Shown: positions 1 through 8,706 of the stretch, piece by piece
How positions within the stretch are numbered: position 1 is the stretch's first letter
Layout of the letters: each line of letters starts with the position of its first letter
NCBI GenBank assembly: GCA_910587575.1
Contig: CAJULU010000012.1
Coordinates: 53,505 to 71,158 of the forward strand
Origin: an uncultured Dorea sp.
Lineage (GTDB): Bacteria > Bacillota > Clostridia > Lachnospirales > Lachnospiraceae
Reading direction: 5' to 3'
Length of the DNA: 17,654 nt
Program-made: the position numbers and the translations under genes
Notes under the pieces: generated by a model
What the model saw: only the letters and a program-made list of their open reading frames with translations
What the model was told of the DNA's origin: nothing
The model's database searches: none

Positions 1-660
1 GCAAAAGATTTTGCCAGAAAAATGCTAAGACATAATTCTGGAAAAAAGAATATAGAATGCCAGTATTTATATAGACCGGAGATGGCGAATTATGGAGTCC
101 CTTTTACGAGAGTGAAGGCAAGATTTCTTGATCCGGATTCTGAAACTGCAAGGATAGCTGATGTTATATTTGACTTTAAACCCCATGATATAATCAAAGA
201 GAAATACATATATTTTGATAATGCCTTTGCTAAAGATGGGATTAATACAAACGATCATGAGATATTAAGAACTGTAAGTGAAATTGTTGGGAAAGATAAC
301 CTTTTGGTAAAAGTACATCCTAGGAATGATCCGTCAATCTATGAGGGGACGGGATTAAAAGTAAACAAAAAGAACTATATTCCGTGGGAAATATACTATT
401 TTCATAAAGAAATGCTGGAAAATAAAATTCTCATAGGCGCTGTCAGCACAGCATTATTGAGTCCTTTCCTGTATTTTGACAGCAGGCAGAAAGTAATCTC
501 ACTTGTTGAGATGCTGGAATTAGACAAAATGAATGAAAAGTTCAGAAAGTTAGTCATTGATATTAAGAAGATTGTTATGAAACAACATCCAGAAGTTTTC
601 ACGCTGCCCTCTGATTATAAAGAACTGAAAGATGCTTTGGAGGAAGTTGTCCATGAGTGA
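1..660 (+). CDS. Sialyltransferase-like glycosyltransferase, C-terminal part (5' end outside window)
   Basis: The frame is open from base 1 with no stop, so the gene begins upstream; the first in-window ATG (22) is probably internal. Visible are a KVHPR segment (the HP motif of bacterial sialyltransferase families such as GT52 and GT38), an upstream KDG resembling their D/E-D/E-G motif, and a downstream GAVSTALLSP segment resembling their S/T motif. By family knowledge such enzymes transfer sialic acid from a CMP-activated donor to a glycan at the cytoplasmic membrane face. The neighbouring nonulosonate synthase and CMP-sugar synthetase supply a fitting donor. The stop codon overlaps the start of the next gene (ATGAGTGA), so the two are translationally coupled. 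The exact GT family and the linkage formed are not determinable here; another capsule glycosyltransferase with an HP motif remains possible. Confidence 0.6.
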   Translation, partial: AKDFARKMLRHNSGKKNIECQYLYRPEMANYGVPFTRVKARFLDPDSETARIADVIFDFKPHDIIKEKYIYFDNAFAKDGINTNDHEILRTVSEIVGKDNLLVKVHPRNDPSIYEGTGLKVNKKNYIPWEIYYFHKEMLENKILIGAVSTALLSPFLYFDSRQKVISLVEMLELDKMNEKFRKLVIDIKKIVMKQHPEVFTLPSDYKELKDALEEVVHE

Positions 661-2122
661 TTTGTTTAATAAGGATTTAAACGGAGGCAAGACTGCTTAC
701 GTTGATCTGGTAGAAAGAAAAAGGAAACTATATATTCCATTTTCTTTAAATATCTATATAGTAGTAATACCAATATTGTTGTGTATTACCTATGCAATCT
801 ATATGGTTACTGGATCACTATATCCATTATTACTAGGATTTACTATAACATATATATTTACACTTATATATGCCGGCAGACATTATGGCTTCTTTTCGCT
901 GTATTGTGTATTCCTGTATACAAGTATCTTTTTTATTTATTCAGTTCTTTTTGCCGAAACACTGTTCCCGTTCTTAGATTATGATTTCTTATCTATAAGA
1001 TGGCCTAGAAGGATAACATTTGCCGCCGATGTTGGCTCCAGATTTATTGTTGCAAGTTTTATTGAAACATACTTTATACATGTGTTCTATTGTATACGAA
1101 TAAGCAAACAAAAAAAGAAAGCAAGGATACAGAGGAAATCCATACCGTTATTAATACAAATCGGTGAAATTATGATGGGAATTTTTTTTATCCCTGCATT
1201 AGTAAAAACCTATCTCCAGGTCAGATATGTAATACTGCATGGTTATATGTCAATTTTTACAAATGGTTTTTCTAATATTGAGTATCCCTTCTGGGTGAGT
1301 GGAGCAAATTTGGGATTAACCGCAGGGTATTGCGTTTCCCTGGCAGGGAATCCATCAAAGGAACAATTTAAGAAGATTTCCCTGCTATATATTGCCATTA
1401 GTTTACTAAGTGCATTAAGAGGTCAGAGAGGCAGTGTTATCAGTCTGATAATAATTTGTATATATTGGTATGGAAAAAAGTACGATGTAAATATAAAAAT
1501 AAGGAAATATGTATTCGTTGGGTTGATATTGATTGCCTTAATAGTTACCCTTGACACTGCTCGCATGGGGTATGGAGGAAACAATTCAAATAGTACAAGT
1601 AATATATCTTCTGTCATTGATACATTAATCAAACAATCCAGATCACGAGTTGTTCCTATGCTTGTAATGGAAGGCGATTTGCAGTATAGACATTATCCCT
1701 TTGTGTTCTCGCCGCTGCTTACTCCATATTATGCATTGAAGTATGGGTTCGGACAAACTGATGAAATTGCAAGGAATACAAATGATATCTCTAATGTCAC
1801 AATGTATAACATTTCTCAATCTGCATTTATAAATGGAAACGGATTTGGTGGATCTTTTCTGGCAGAAGCATATGATCTGGGAGGCTATTTTGGAGTTGCT
1901 GTTTTTAGCTTTCTGCTGGCACAGATATTAGCAATATGTGACGGATCCAATCTTGATGTCCGAAGTAAATATATTCCATTATTGTTTCAGTTTTTGTTAA
2001 ATATTCCCATGCTTCCTAGAAACAGGCTGTTTGGGTTTATGAATAGTTATTTAGCGATTGGACTTACATATTTAGTTTTGTTTATTGTTTCATTAACCCC
2101 AAAAAAACACAGGGGTATATGA
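653..2122 (+). CDS. wzy: Wzy-type polysaccharide polymerase
   Basis: This is a 489-residue, very hydrophobic protein with about ten or more predicted membrane segments. An LRGQRG motif near the middle is followed by another hydrophobic stretch and a polar external loop starting DTARMGYGG, a pattern typical of the O-antigen/capsule polymerase Wzy family. Such proteins polymerise flipped, lipid-linked repeat units on the outer face of the membrane. I chose ATG 653 because GGAGG lies at 639-643 and it overlaps the previous stop; an ATG at 632 in the same frame lacks a ribosome binding site. It is the most AT-rich gene of the window, as is common for wzy genes exchanged between strains. Pairing with the downstream Wzx flippase supports the call. 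The repeat-unit specificity cannot be read from the sequence. Confidence 0.8.
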   Translation: MSDLFNKDLNGGKTAYVDLVERKRKLYIPFSLNIYIVVIPILLCITYAIYMVTGSLYPLLLGFTITYIFTLIYAGRHYGFFSLYCVFLYTSIFFIYSVLFAETLFPFLDYDFLSIRWPRRITFAADVGSRFIVASFIETYFIHVFYCIRISKQKKKARIQRKSIPLLIQIGEIMMGIFFIPALVKTYLQVRYVILHGYMSIFTNGFSNIEYPFWVSGANLGLTAGYCVSLAGNPSKEQFKKISLLYIAISLLSALRGQRGSVISLIIICIYWYGKKYDVNIKIRKYVFVGLILIALIVTLDTARMGYGGNNSNSTSNISSVIDTLIKQSRSRVVPMLVMEGDLQYRHYPFVFSPLLTPYYALKYGFGQTDEIARNTNDISNVTMYNISQSAFINGNGFGGSFLAEAYDLGGYFGVAVFSFLLAQILAICDGSNLDVRSKYIPLLFQFLLNIPMLPRNRLFGFMNSYLAIGLTYLVLFIVSLTPKKHRGI

Positions 2123-2152
2123 GATAATCATAAATGACAGGAGGATACTTCT

Positions 2153-3022
2153 ATGTACAACAAACCATTTGTAATAGCAGAGGCAGGATGCAATCATATG
2201 GGGAAAATGGAGATTGCTAAAGAACTTATCAATACGGCTGCTTATTTCTGCAAAGCAAATGCAATCAAGTTTCAAAAGCGCTGCCCAAAAGAACTGCTTA
2301 CACCGGAGCAGTATAATGCGCCACATCCAGACCCGGCTAACTCATATGGTGACACCTACGGTGCCCATCGTGAGTTCCTGGAGTTTGATGTGGAACAGCA
2401 TGCCCAGCTGAAAGCCTGGTGTGAAGAGGCTGGAATCATTTATTCAACATCGGTATGGGATTTAACAAGCGCTAAGGAGATTACATCTCTTCATCCGCAG
2501 TTTATCAAGATCCCGTCAGCATGCAATACGCACTTTGAGATGCTTCAGTGGCTTTGTGACAACTATGAAGGTGAAATCCAGCTCTCTTTTGGTATGACCA
2601 CGCATGAGGAAGAAGAAGCAGTTGTTCAGTTGTTTGAGAAGAATGGAAGAGCAAAGGATCTGATTCTTTATAGCTGCGCATCAGGCTATCCGGTTCCATT
2701 TAAGGATACCTGTCTTTTGGAGATCAACCGTATGCGCAAACAGTACGAGGGAAGAGTTAAGGTAATCGGTTTCTCTGGTCATCATCTTGGCATTGCTGTT
2801 GATGTGGCTGCGTACACCTTGGGCGCTGAGTATATCGAGCGTCATTACACGCTTGATCGTACCTGGAAGGGAACGGATCACGCAGCATCGCTTGAGCCGG
2901 ATGGAATCCGCAGGCTCGTGAGAAACCTGAATGCAGTTCATGAAGCATTAACTTATAAGGATCAAGAGATTCTTCCGATTGAACAGGTTCAGAGAGATAA
3001 GCTCAAGTATAGAAAGCACTGA
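2153..3022 (+). CDS. NeuB-like nonulosonic acid synthase without SAF domain
   Basis: The product condenses phosphoenolpyruvate with a mannose-type sugar to give a nonulosonic acid (Neu5Ac, KDN or a related sugar). The NeuB barrel is recognisable from AEAGCNHMG near the N-terminus, IKFQKR, IKIPSACN, LSFGMTT, GFSGHHLGI and the closing ERHYTLDRTWKGTDHAASLEP-type stretch at about residues 230-250. The length is 289 residues against about 340-350 for Escherichia coli-type NeuB. The protein ends just after the barrel and lacks the C-terminal SAF/antifreeze-like domain. Several motifs differ from canonical NeuB (PSACN for PSGE, FSGHH for YSDHT), so it belongs to a distinct subfamily. AGGAGG at 2139-2144 supports the start. 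It sits with a NeuA-phosphatase fusion, so the product may be released as a 9-phosphate. The true acceptor sugar is unknown. Confidence 0.85.
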   Translation: MYNKPFVIAEAGCNHMGKMEIAKELINTAAYFCKANAIKFQKRCPKELLTPEQYNAPHPDPANSYGDTYGAHREFLEFDVEQHAQLKAWCEEAGIIYSTSVWDLTSAKEITSLHPQFIKIPSACNTHFEMLQWLCDNYEGEIQLSFGMTTHEEEEAVVQLFEKNGRAKDLILYSCASGYPVPFKDTCLLEINRMRKQYEGRVKVIGFSGHHLGIAVDVAAYTLGAEYIERHYTLDRTWKGTDHAASLEPDGIRRLVRNLNAVHEALTYKDQEILPIEQVQRDKLKYRKH

Positions 3023-3035
3023 GAGTCTGATATTG

Positions 3036-3063
3036 GGGAACCACTTGATTGTAAGTAGTTCCC
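3036..3063 (+). other. Intercistronic hairpin between the neuB-like gene and the CBS-cupin gene
   Basis: GGGAAC (3036-3041) pairs with GTTCCC (3058-3063), and inside it ACTT (3043-3046) pairs with AAGT (3053-3056) around a 6-nt loop, with one unpaired C/A position. No T-tract follows, so it is not a convincing terminator. It may stabilise or divide the operon mRNA. Confidence 0.5.
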
Positions 3064-3092
3064 TGGCATTGAGATTCTAAAATGGAGGTGGA

Positions 3093-3854
3093 ATGTTGGA
3101 TAATAAATTATTGAAGTTTACTGTGCTGATTAATGAGAAAATGATTGATGCTCTTGCCAAAATAGATGCAAACAGACAGGGGTTTGTTATTGTTGTCGAT
3201 GGTGAAGACAGAGTTCTTGGTGTACTTACAGATGGTGATGTCAGGAGATCAATTATGAAAGGAAAGACAGCTGCCGAATCTGTTTCGTTCATCTATACTT
3301 CTAATGCAAAAACTGTCTCTGTTTATGATGGGTTTGAACTTGTGACAGAGCTGTTTAAAAATGAGGCTGTCAAATTCTTACCTATTGTTGACGATGAAGG
3401 AAAACTGGTAAACATCATAACCAAGAACCAAATGCACGCCTTATTACTTCAAGACATTTGTGCGGATCTCTCTTATGATTTTTTATCCCTTGATACAAGC
3501 GTGGTTGACCATGAGATTTTTCAGCGCCCATGGGGGTACTACAAGACCACCGTGCTTAATGATTACTTTCAGGCGAAAATCATTAGCGTCAAGCCAGGAA
3601 GTCAGTTGAGTCTTCAATCACATGAACACAGGGAAGAACATTGGATTGTTGTTCATGGAAACGGAACAGTACAACTTGATATGTCGGTTCTTCCCGTGAG
3701 CTGTGGAAGTACAATGTTTATCCCGTTAGGATGCAAACATAGACTAACAAATACGGATAAAAATGAGTCATTAATAATCACAGAAGTTCAAATCGGTGAT
3801 TATTTTGGAGAAGATGATATCATCCGTTATGAGGATGTTTATGGAAGAATATAA
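3093..3854 (+). CDS. CBS-pair plus cupin (mannose-6-phosphate-isomerase-like) fusion protein
   Basis: This is a 253-residue two-domain protein. Residues about 5-122 form two CBS motifs (first VLGVLTDGDVRRSI, second FLPIVDDEGKLVNIITKN), which in known proteins bind adenosyl nucleotides and regulate an attached enzyme. Residues about 140-253 form a cupin like the C-terminal domain of type II phosphomannose isomerases (RPWGYYKT, then H-x-H...EHW metal-ligand residues, VHGNGTV, FIPLGCKHRLTN). GGAGGTG at 3084-3090 supports the ATG. The cupin could interconvert fructose-6-phosphate and mannose-6-phosphate, giving the acceptor for a KDN-type pathway, or could act on another sugar of the cluster. The domain calls are firm; the reaction is inferred. 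It ends 16 bases before the next start, which points to one operon. Confidence 0.75.
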   Translation: MLDNKLLKFTVLINEKMIDALAKIDANRQGFVIVVDGEDRVLGVLTDGDVRRSIMKGKTAAESVSFIYTSNAKTVSVYDGFELVTELFKNEAVKFLPIVDDEGKLVNIITKNQMHALLLQDICADLSYDFLSLDTSVVDHEIFQRPWGYYKTTVLNDYFQAKIISVKPGSQLSLQSHEHREEHWIVVHGNGTVQLDMSVLPVSCGSTMFIPLGCKHRLTNTDKNESLIITEVQIGDYFGEDDIIRYEDVYGRI

Positions 3855-3870
3855 GAAGTTGGAGGCAGGC

Positions 3871-5037
3871 ATGAACGTAGCGTTTATTCCGGTCAGAGGC
3901 GGAAGCAAATCTATTCCCCTGAAAAATATTAAGTCCATATGTGGAAAGCCACTTGTATACTGGACTGTAAAGGCCGCATGTAATTGCAAATATATTGATA
4001 AGGTTTATGTGGCAACTGATAGCGATAAAATCAGAGAGGTGGTAGAGGGATTTAAAGCCGGAATCGAGTCTGAATTATTTTCAAAGGCTGTTGTGACAGG
4101 CCGTTCGGCAGAGTCGGCCTCTGATACAGCATCAACAGAATTTGCAATGCTTGAGTTTGCCAGTATCTATGATTTCGATAATATTGTTCTTGTTCAAGCC
4201 ACATCCCCGCTCTTGCAAGCCTCGGATCTGGATAAAGGATTTGAAGCATTTCAGACAGATGGTACAGACAGTGTTCTCTCTGTTGTCAGGCAGAAGCGTT
4301 TTCACTGGAGAAACGATGAGAACGGTTACGCACATCCAACAAACTATGATGTTTTCCATCGCCCGAGACGCCAGGTGTTTGATGGATATCTTGTAGAGAA
4401 TGGAGCTTTCTATATTAGTTCAAAAGCTGATCTCATAAAGTATCAGAACCGTGTTTCAGGTAATATTAAGACTGTAGAAATGAATGAGGATACCTTCTTT
4501 GAAATTGATGAGCCGGGCGATTGGATAGTTGTGGAAGCGCTTATGAAGAAGAATGGGATTCGTATACCTGTAGAGATGCCTGAAATAAAGCTCTTCCTTA
4601 CCGACTGTGATGGCTGCCTCACGGATGGCGGCATGTATTACTCTGAAAAAGGTGATGAGCTTAAGAAGTTTAATACCAGAGACGGCATGGGATTCGCACT
4701 GTTGCGGGAGAGAGGAATCATTACTGGAATAATCACAAGCGAGAACGTGGATCTGAACCGCAGAAGAGCTGAAAAACTTAAGCTCGATATTCTCGAATCT
4801 GGATGTAGGGACAAACTGAAATTAATCAGGAGTATCTGCAATGAGCGAGGAATCAGTTTATATAATGTATGCTATATTGGCGATGATATAAATGATATTG
4901 AAACAATTAAGGCAGTCGGATATGGATGCTGTCCGGCAGATGCTATGCCAGAGGTTAAAAAGGTGGCTGACTATGTGACAAACGCTATCGGCGGCACCGG
5001 TGTGATTCGGGAGATAGTCGGGAAAGTAATCGGATAG
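3871..5037 (+). CDS. neuA: CMP-nonulosonate cytidylyltransferase fused to KdsC-like HAD phosphatase
   Basis: This is a 388-residue bifunctional protein. Residues 1 to about 232 are an acylneuraminate cytidylyltransferase, with the CTP-binding loop IPVRGGSKSIPLKN, QATSPL, ENGAFYI and EIDEPGDW. It would make the CMP-activated sugar used by the sialyltransferase. Residues about 238-388 are a HAD phosphatase of the KdsC/KDN-9-phosphatase type, with nucleophile D245 and acid-base D247 (DCDG), SEN as the second motif, and GDDIND with D338/D339/D342. It would remove the 9-phosphate before activation. I chose ATG 3871 (GGAGG at 3861-3865); the frame stays open upstream to 3796 but no better start is there. 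The fusion suggests that the synthase upstream makes a phosphorylated acid. The cytidylyltransferase call is strong; the phosphatase substrate is inferred. Confidence 0.85.
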   Translation: MNVAFIPVRGGSKSIPLKNIKSICGKPLVYWTVKAACNCKYIDKVYVATDSDKIREVVEGFKAGIESELFSKAVVTGRSAESASDTASTEFAMLEFASIYDFDNIVLVQATSPLLQASDLDKGFEAFQTDGTDSVLSVVRQKRFHWRNDENGYAHPTNYDVFHRPRRQVFDGYLVENGAFYISSKADLIKYQNRVSGNIKTVEMNEDTFFEIDEPGDWIVVEALMKKNGIRIPVEMPEIKLFLTDCDGCLTDGGMYYSEKGDELKKFNTRDGMGFALLRERGIITGIITSENVDLNRRRAEKLKLDILESGCRDKLKLIRSICNERGISLYNVCYIGDDINDIETIKAVGYGCCPADAMPEVKKVADYVTNAIGGTGVIREIVGKVIG

Positions 5038-5049
5038 AGGGATATGCGC

Positions 5050-6342
5050 ATGTCAGAAAAGAAAGGTGGCAGTCTTAAGAAAATACTGGCAAACACAGGA
5101 TGGATGCTGTTTGACAAAATATTTATTTTGATTCTGAATCTGGTCGTTACCGTTCGTATTGCAAATTATTATGGAACGCTTGGATATGGAACTTACCAGT
5201 ATGCTGTCAGTGTTGCCGCACTGTTTGAGGTTTTTGTTACCTTTGTTGATGCAAGGGTTGTTAAGAAAAGATACACGTCAGAAAATCCGGAAGAGCTTGT
5301 CTGGAATGCAACGATAACGAGGCTGATGTTTTCTGTTGTCTCCCTGACAGGAGGAATAATATATCTCCTGTTCAGCGGGGAAAAAGGAGACTATTATGCA
5401 GTCTTCCTTGTGCTTCTTGTAAATGTCATAATTATCAACCTTCGTTTTGGAATGCAAAATAGATACGAATATCTGCTGAAATCCAAGAAGATTATTATAG
5501 CTGGTAATATTGCCTTGACGATCGGAGGGGCACTTCAGCTTTTAGCAGTTTCATTGCGTTGGTCAATATTGGCAATTGTGGCAATTACAGCTTTTTCTTC
5601 ATTCCTTAGCCTTACTATTGTCTACATACAATATAGAAAAGATTTTGGAAGGCTCATTCAGGGAAGGTATAAAAAAGACATTGTATTTAGTTTAATTCGT
5701 GAAAGCCTTCCTTTGGCGATAGCAGCTTCATGTGCGGTAATCTACTCCCGCTGCGATTCAATCATGATAGGAAATATGCTTTCTAAGGAACAAGTGGGTG
5801 TTTATGCCATTGCAGTAAAAATCATTGCAGTAGTTCAGATTGGTATAGCCCCTGTCAGAGAGAGCGTATATCCTCAATTGATTGAGCTTTATAGTTCAGA
5901 CCGAAATGAGTATGCAAGGCGGTATGTTCAGATTACGGCAATTCTGACATGGATTTATATAATAGGGGTTTTAGCATCTTTTATTGTTCTCCCTTATGCA
6001 TTCCGTTTCTTAAAACCAGAATATGATGAAGCATTTTCTATTTATCAAGTATATGTTGTAGGTACTTTTTTTATGTATAACGCAGGATTAAGGGCCGGGC
6101 ACTATACACTTATTAACCGTGGAAATATTTTAATGTATTCACAGATCATTAGTGTTATTCTTAATGTGATCCTTAATTATATTCTTATTAAAACAATAGG
6201 AATATCTGGCGCTGCAATTGCGACTGGAATTACTCAAGCGGTAAGTCTGACAGTATCAAATCTGTTTTTTGGAGAAACAGGCAGGGAAGTGTTCTGGTGG
6301 CAGATGAAAGGTCTGAATCCATTATATATTCTGAGGCGTTAA
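5050..6342 (+). CDS. wzx: Wzx-type polysaccharide repeat-unit flippase (MOP superfamily)
   Basis: This is a 430-residue integral membrane protein with about twelve to fourteen hydrophobic segments. It opens with a basic stretch and an NTGWMLFDKIF-type first helix seen in capsule and O-antigen flippases. The paired halves, with NYYGTLGYGTYQYAVS early and a YSRCDSIMIGNML...GVYAIAVKI segment in the middle, are hallmarks of this family. It would move lipid-linked repeat units across the membrane for Wzy. ATG 5050 is preferred because GAGGG (5037-5041) is 8 nt away; ATG 5044 would have a spacing of only 2 nt. It starts 12 nt after the neuA stop and is the last gene of the cluster before a terminator hairpin. 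Confidence 0.85.
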   Translation: MSEKKGGSLKKILANTGWMLFDKIFILILNLVVTVRIANYYGTLGYGTYQYAVSVAALFEVFVTFVDARVVKKRYTSENPEELVWNATITRLMFSVVSLTGGIIYLLFSGEKGDYYAVFLVLLVNVIIINLRFGMQNRYEYLLKSKKIIIAGNIALTIGGALQLLAVSLRWSILAIVAITAFSSFLSLTIVYIQYRKDFGRLIQGRYKKDIVFSLIRESLPLAIAASCAVIYSRCDSIMIGNMLSKEQVGVYAIAVKIIAVVQIGIAPVRESVYPQLIELYSSDRNEYARRYVQITAILTWIYIIGVLASFIVLPYAFRFLKPEYDEAFSIYQVYVVGTFFMYNAGLRAGHYTLINRGNILMYSQIISVILNVILNYILIKTIGISGAAIATGITQAVSLTVSNLFFGETGREVFWWQMKGLNPLYILRR

Positions 6343-6406
6343 TGCTGCTGCCATGAAAATTTTCATCATAGATTACGAATTTCTCTTTTCATACTTTTAC
6401 AAAGAA

Positions 6407-6441
6407 AAATATTGCTTGTCTTTCAGTGACAAGCAATATTT
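6407..6441. terminator. Bidirectional terminator hairpin after the polysaccharide cluster
   Basis: A perfect 14-bp stem (6407-6420 with 6428-6441) has a 7-nt loop and lies between the convergent wzx gene and the 733-residue protein gene. The stem bases are A/T-rich, so both strands end in a short T-rich run. The T-tract after the stem is weak on the + strand, while AAAG runs before it give a better tract on the - strand. Confidence 0.75.
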
Positions 6442-6473
6442 GTTTGCGTGAAACTTATTATATTTAGCTTAGT

Positions 6474-8675
6474 TCAGTTGTTTTCGCCTGATTTCTCAGG
6501 CAATTTCCCGTTCTCCATGTCAATCCGATCCCGCAATTCATTAAATTGATTTTCAATATGCGATAAGCTTTTGGTAGAATATGCGAATGCATCACATTCA
6601 TTTTCCGCCTTTTTCAGATAACTCTTCCATTCCTTTGAATTCTTCACGCACTCCGTCCTTGCATACTGGAAATAAGAATCTGCAAGAATAAGCTGCATAT
6701 GGTAATGCAGGACCATCTGTTCGTGCGGCTGCAAATCCAGCATTGAACCCGGGGCAGAAGAAGATTCTTCGTCCGATTTTGTATTTCCCTCAAAAAAGGC
6801 TTCGCAGTGTTCGATTGCAGAGGCATACTGTCCCTTATTAAAGGCCTCGGTTGCATAGAATGCATTCTGCAATGGGGAAGGTTCGTCTAATAGCTGACTG
6901 TCAACGTCAGAAGGCATGGACATTCCGAGACAGTCTCTTAACATTAGCTGTGAAAGTAACAGTTTCTCCTTCTCCTCTGGCTCGGAAGCGTTGGCCAGCC
7001 TGTCTTCCACTTGTTTCAGAAGGGATTCAACCGACTTTTTGTCAGAATAAACTCTGTCAGGATTATTGACGTACCAGTTCGCTTTGATAGCCGCACTGTC
7101 GGCATCTAACTCTTCGTCCTTTGAGCCGCCTACATCAGCAATATATCCCCATAATTCCTCATATCTGTTCGTAAGGAACAAGTATCTCATCAGGTAGATA
7201 TCTTCCAGGCCAGAAAAAGATCCGGTATTTTCCAGAGCATAGATGCTCCGGAGCTCGGCGGCATCATCGATTTGGATGCCAGCCAGGTCCGCACAGATAC
7301 ATTTCAGTATTTTGACCATGGCGCTTTTGTTCTGAAAGTCCTCGTCGGCCTTGCTGAGCACATTATATGCATCTTCCACATTAGAGTTCAGGGATATGGC
7401 GCAGGCGCTGTATAATATGCACATGGATAAATTCCTTGGATTTTTCTGGTTATTTAAAACTGTCGCTGCATCTGCCAGTAATGCGTCTTCTTTCTCTTGA
7501 TCTGTCCAATTATAAATAGCGCCGACATAAACAGATAACAGATTACTTTTTTCATCGTTATATTTCATCGCATTTCTCACACATTCGCGTGCAGAGGCTC
7601 TGTCATCCATGTCTATGTATATAAGAAGCATATTGCGGGATAAGTGAATATTTCCGCCGTTGATGTCTTCGCTCTTTTTATAAGCGGAGATTGCTTCTTC
7701 AAGACAGTTTTCTGCAGTAATGGACGGGTCATCTTCAAACCATGAAATGTCGAGATAAATAAGATGCCATAGTGCGCCTATGTAGAAATAATCATTGTTA
7801 TGCTCTCCGTTTAAAAAAAGATTGTAGGCCTTAAACAAATAATCCTTTCTGTCATGACCAGGAGCATAGGTATTATTCATAATGGCAGATAAGTAGCCAA
7901 TGAAATCATCCGGCTCTTCATATTCCTCGTTCTGGCTCCCAGCCTCATTCGCTCCACTGTTATTAGAAGCTCCGGCATTATCGGAAACAGGCAGAAGTCT
8001 GCTTCCATCCCCGACTTCCCTTAACAGTTCTCCGGATAATGCAAAGGGGTAAGAATTTAACCTGGAATTTACAATGGAAGAAATAGATTCAATCGGCATA
8101 GAATACTGAGGCCTGTTCATCAGCTTAAAAGACCCCAGAAAATACATAACGCTGCTTGAAACCGTTGAAAGGACCAGTAAACCGCAAAGTATCACATTAG
8201 CGGATTTCTTCCTGCTGTCCCGGCTCTTTAAAGCCCAGCTTGCCAGCACTGAGGCGATAAGAGGAAACACGAAATCCGTCCCCTGGGTCTTGGCGATTTC
8301 TTTCAGCAGAAGATGTAGGCTTTCCTGTTCCGGCTCGAACTGCAGCAGTATATAAAGCAGCAGCAGCGTGATAATTACGTTCAGCACAAATACTGCTATG
8401 CAGATTAGAAAATACCACATCCATCTGGCTCCCAGCTTCGTAATCCGTTCCTGTTTTTCCGTCCATTTCCATTTTTCGGCCCATTTTGAGCTTTTTACCC
8501 ATTTCCGCTGCTTCACCCAGTTTAAAATACGTTTTGACAGCCGCATCCAGTCTCTGTCCTTGAAGACCATCTCCGTGAACAGCGCAGATAATACCGCGCT
8601 GATAAAAAGAAATATCCACCTGGTAGACTCTGAAAACTGGACATAGGACACTGCATCGCTCATCCACTGAAACAT
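6474..8675 (-). CDS. Membrane protein with four N-terminal TM segments and a large helical-repeat domain
   Basis: I do not recognise a named family for this 733-residue protein. Residues 1-205 hold four predicted membrane helices (about 17-36, 86-115, 139-153, 163-184). Between helices 1 and 2 lies a strongly basic, tryptophan-rich stretch (about 45-82, including KWAEKWKW). By the positive-inside rule this stretch is cytoplasmic, which places the remaining ~530 residues outside the cell. That domain starts with an Asn/Ser/Glu-rich linker and then shows repeated Ala/Tyr-rich helix pairs of TPR-like spacing. ATG 8675 follows GGGAGGG at 8682-8688. The promoter carries 0A-box-like sites and the leader an intrinsic terminator (listed separately). 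It lies alone between a terminator and a Spo0A-domain gene. A role as envelope or sporulation-linked scaffold is only a guess. Confidence 0.75.
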   Translation of the reverse strand: MFQWMSDAVSYVQFSESTRWIFLFISAVLSALFTEMVFKDRDWMRLSKRILNWVKQRKWVKSSKWAEKWKWTEKQERITKLGARWMWYFLICIAVFVLNVIITLLLLYILLQFEPEQESLHLLLKEIAKTQGTDFVFPLIASVLASWALKSRDSRKKSANVILCGLLVLSTVSSSVMYFLGSFKLMNRPQYSMPIESISSIVNSRLNSYPFALSGELLREVGDGSRLLPVSDNAGASNNSGANEAGSQNEEYEEPDDFIGYLSAIMNNTYAPGHDRKDYLFKAYNLFLNGEHNNDYFYIGALWHLIYLDISWFEDDPSITAENCLEEAISAYKKSEDINGGNIHLSRNMLLIYIDMDDRASARECVRNAMKYNDEKSNLLSVYVGAIYNWTDQEKEDALLADAATVLNNQKNPRNLSMCILYSACAISLNSNVEDAYNVLSKADEDFQNKSAMVKILKCICADLAGIQIDDAAELRSIYALENTGSFSGLEDIYLMRYLFLTNRYEELWGYIADVGGSKDEELDADSAAIKANWYVNNPDRVYSDKKSVESLLKQVEDRLANASEPEEKEKLLLSQLMLRDCLGMSMPSDVDSQLLDEPSPLQNAFYATEAFNKGQYASAIEHCEAFFEGNTKSDEESSSAPGSMLDLQPHEQMVLHYHMQLILADSYFQYARTECVKNSKEWKSYLKKAENECDAFAYSTKSLSHIENQFNELRDRIDMENGKLPEKSGENN

Positions 8676-8706
8676 ACCATTCCCTCCCTCATATCATGTT
8701 TTAATC

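Noticed and set aside
8197..8667. 156-codon frame overlapping the start of the 733-residue protein on the same strand
   Set aside because: No own ribosome binding site. The overlapping frame encodes convincing membrane helices, so this is a shadow.
8662..8680. Six-codon upstream ORF whose stop overlaps the fifth codon (ATG) of the 733-residue protein
   Set aside because: It is in a position to affect start choice, but such short overlaps arise easily by chance and ATG 8675 has better ribosome binding site spacing.
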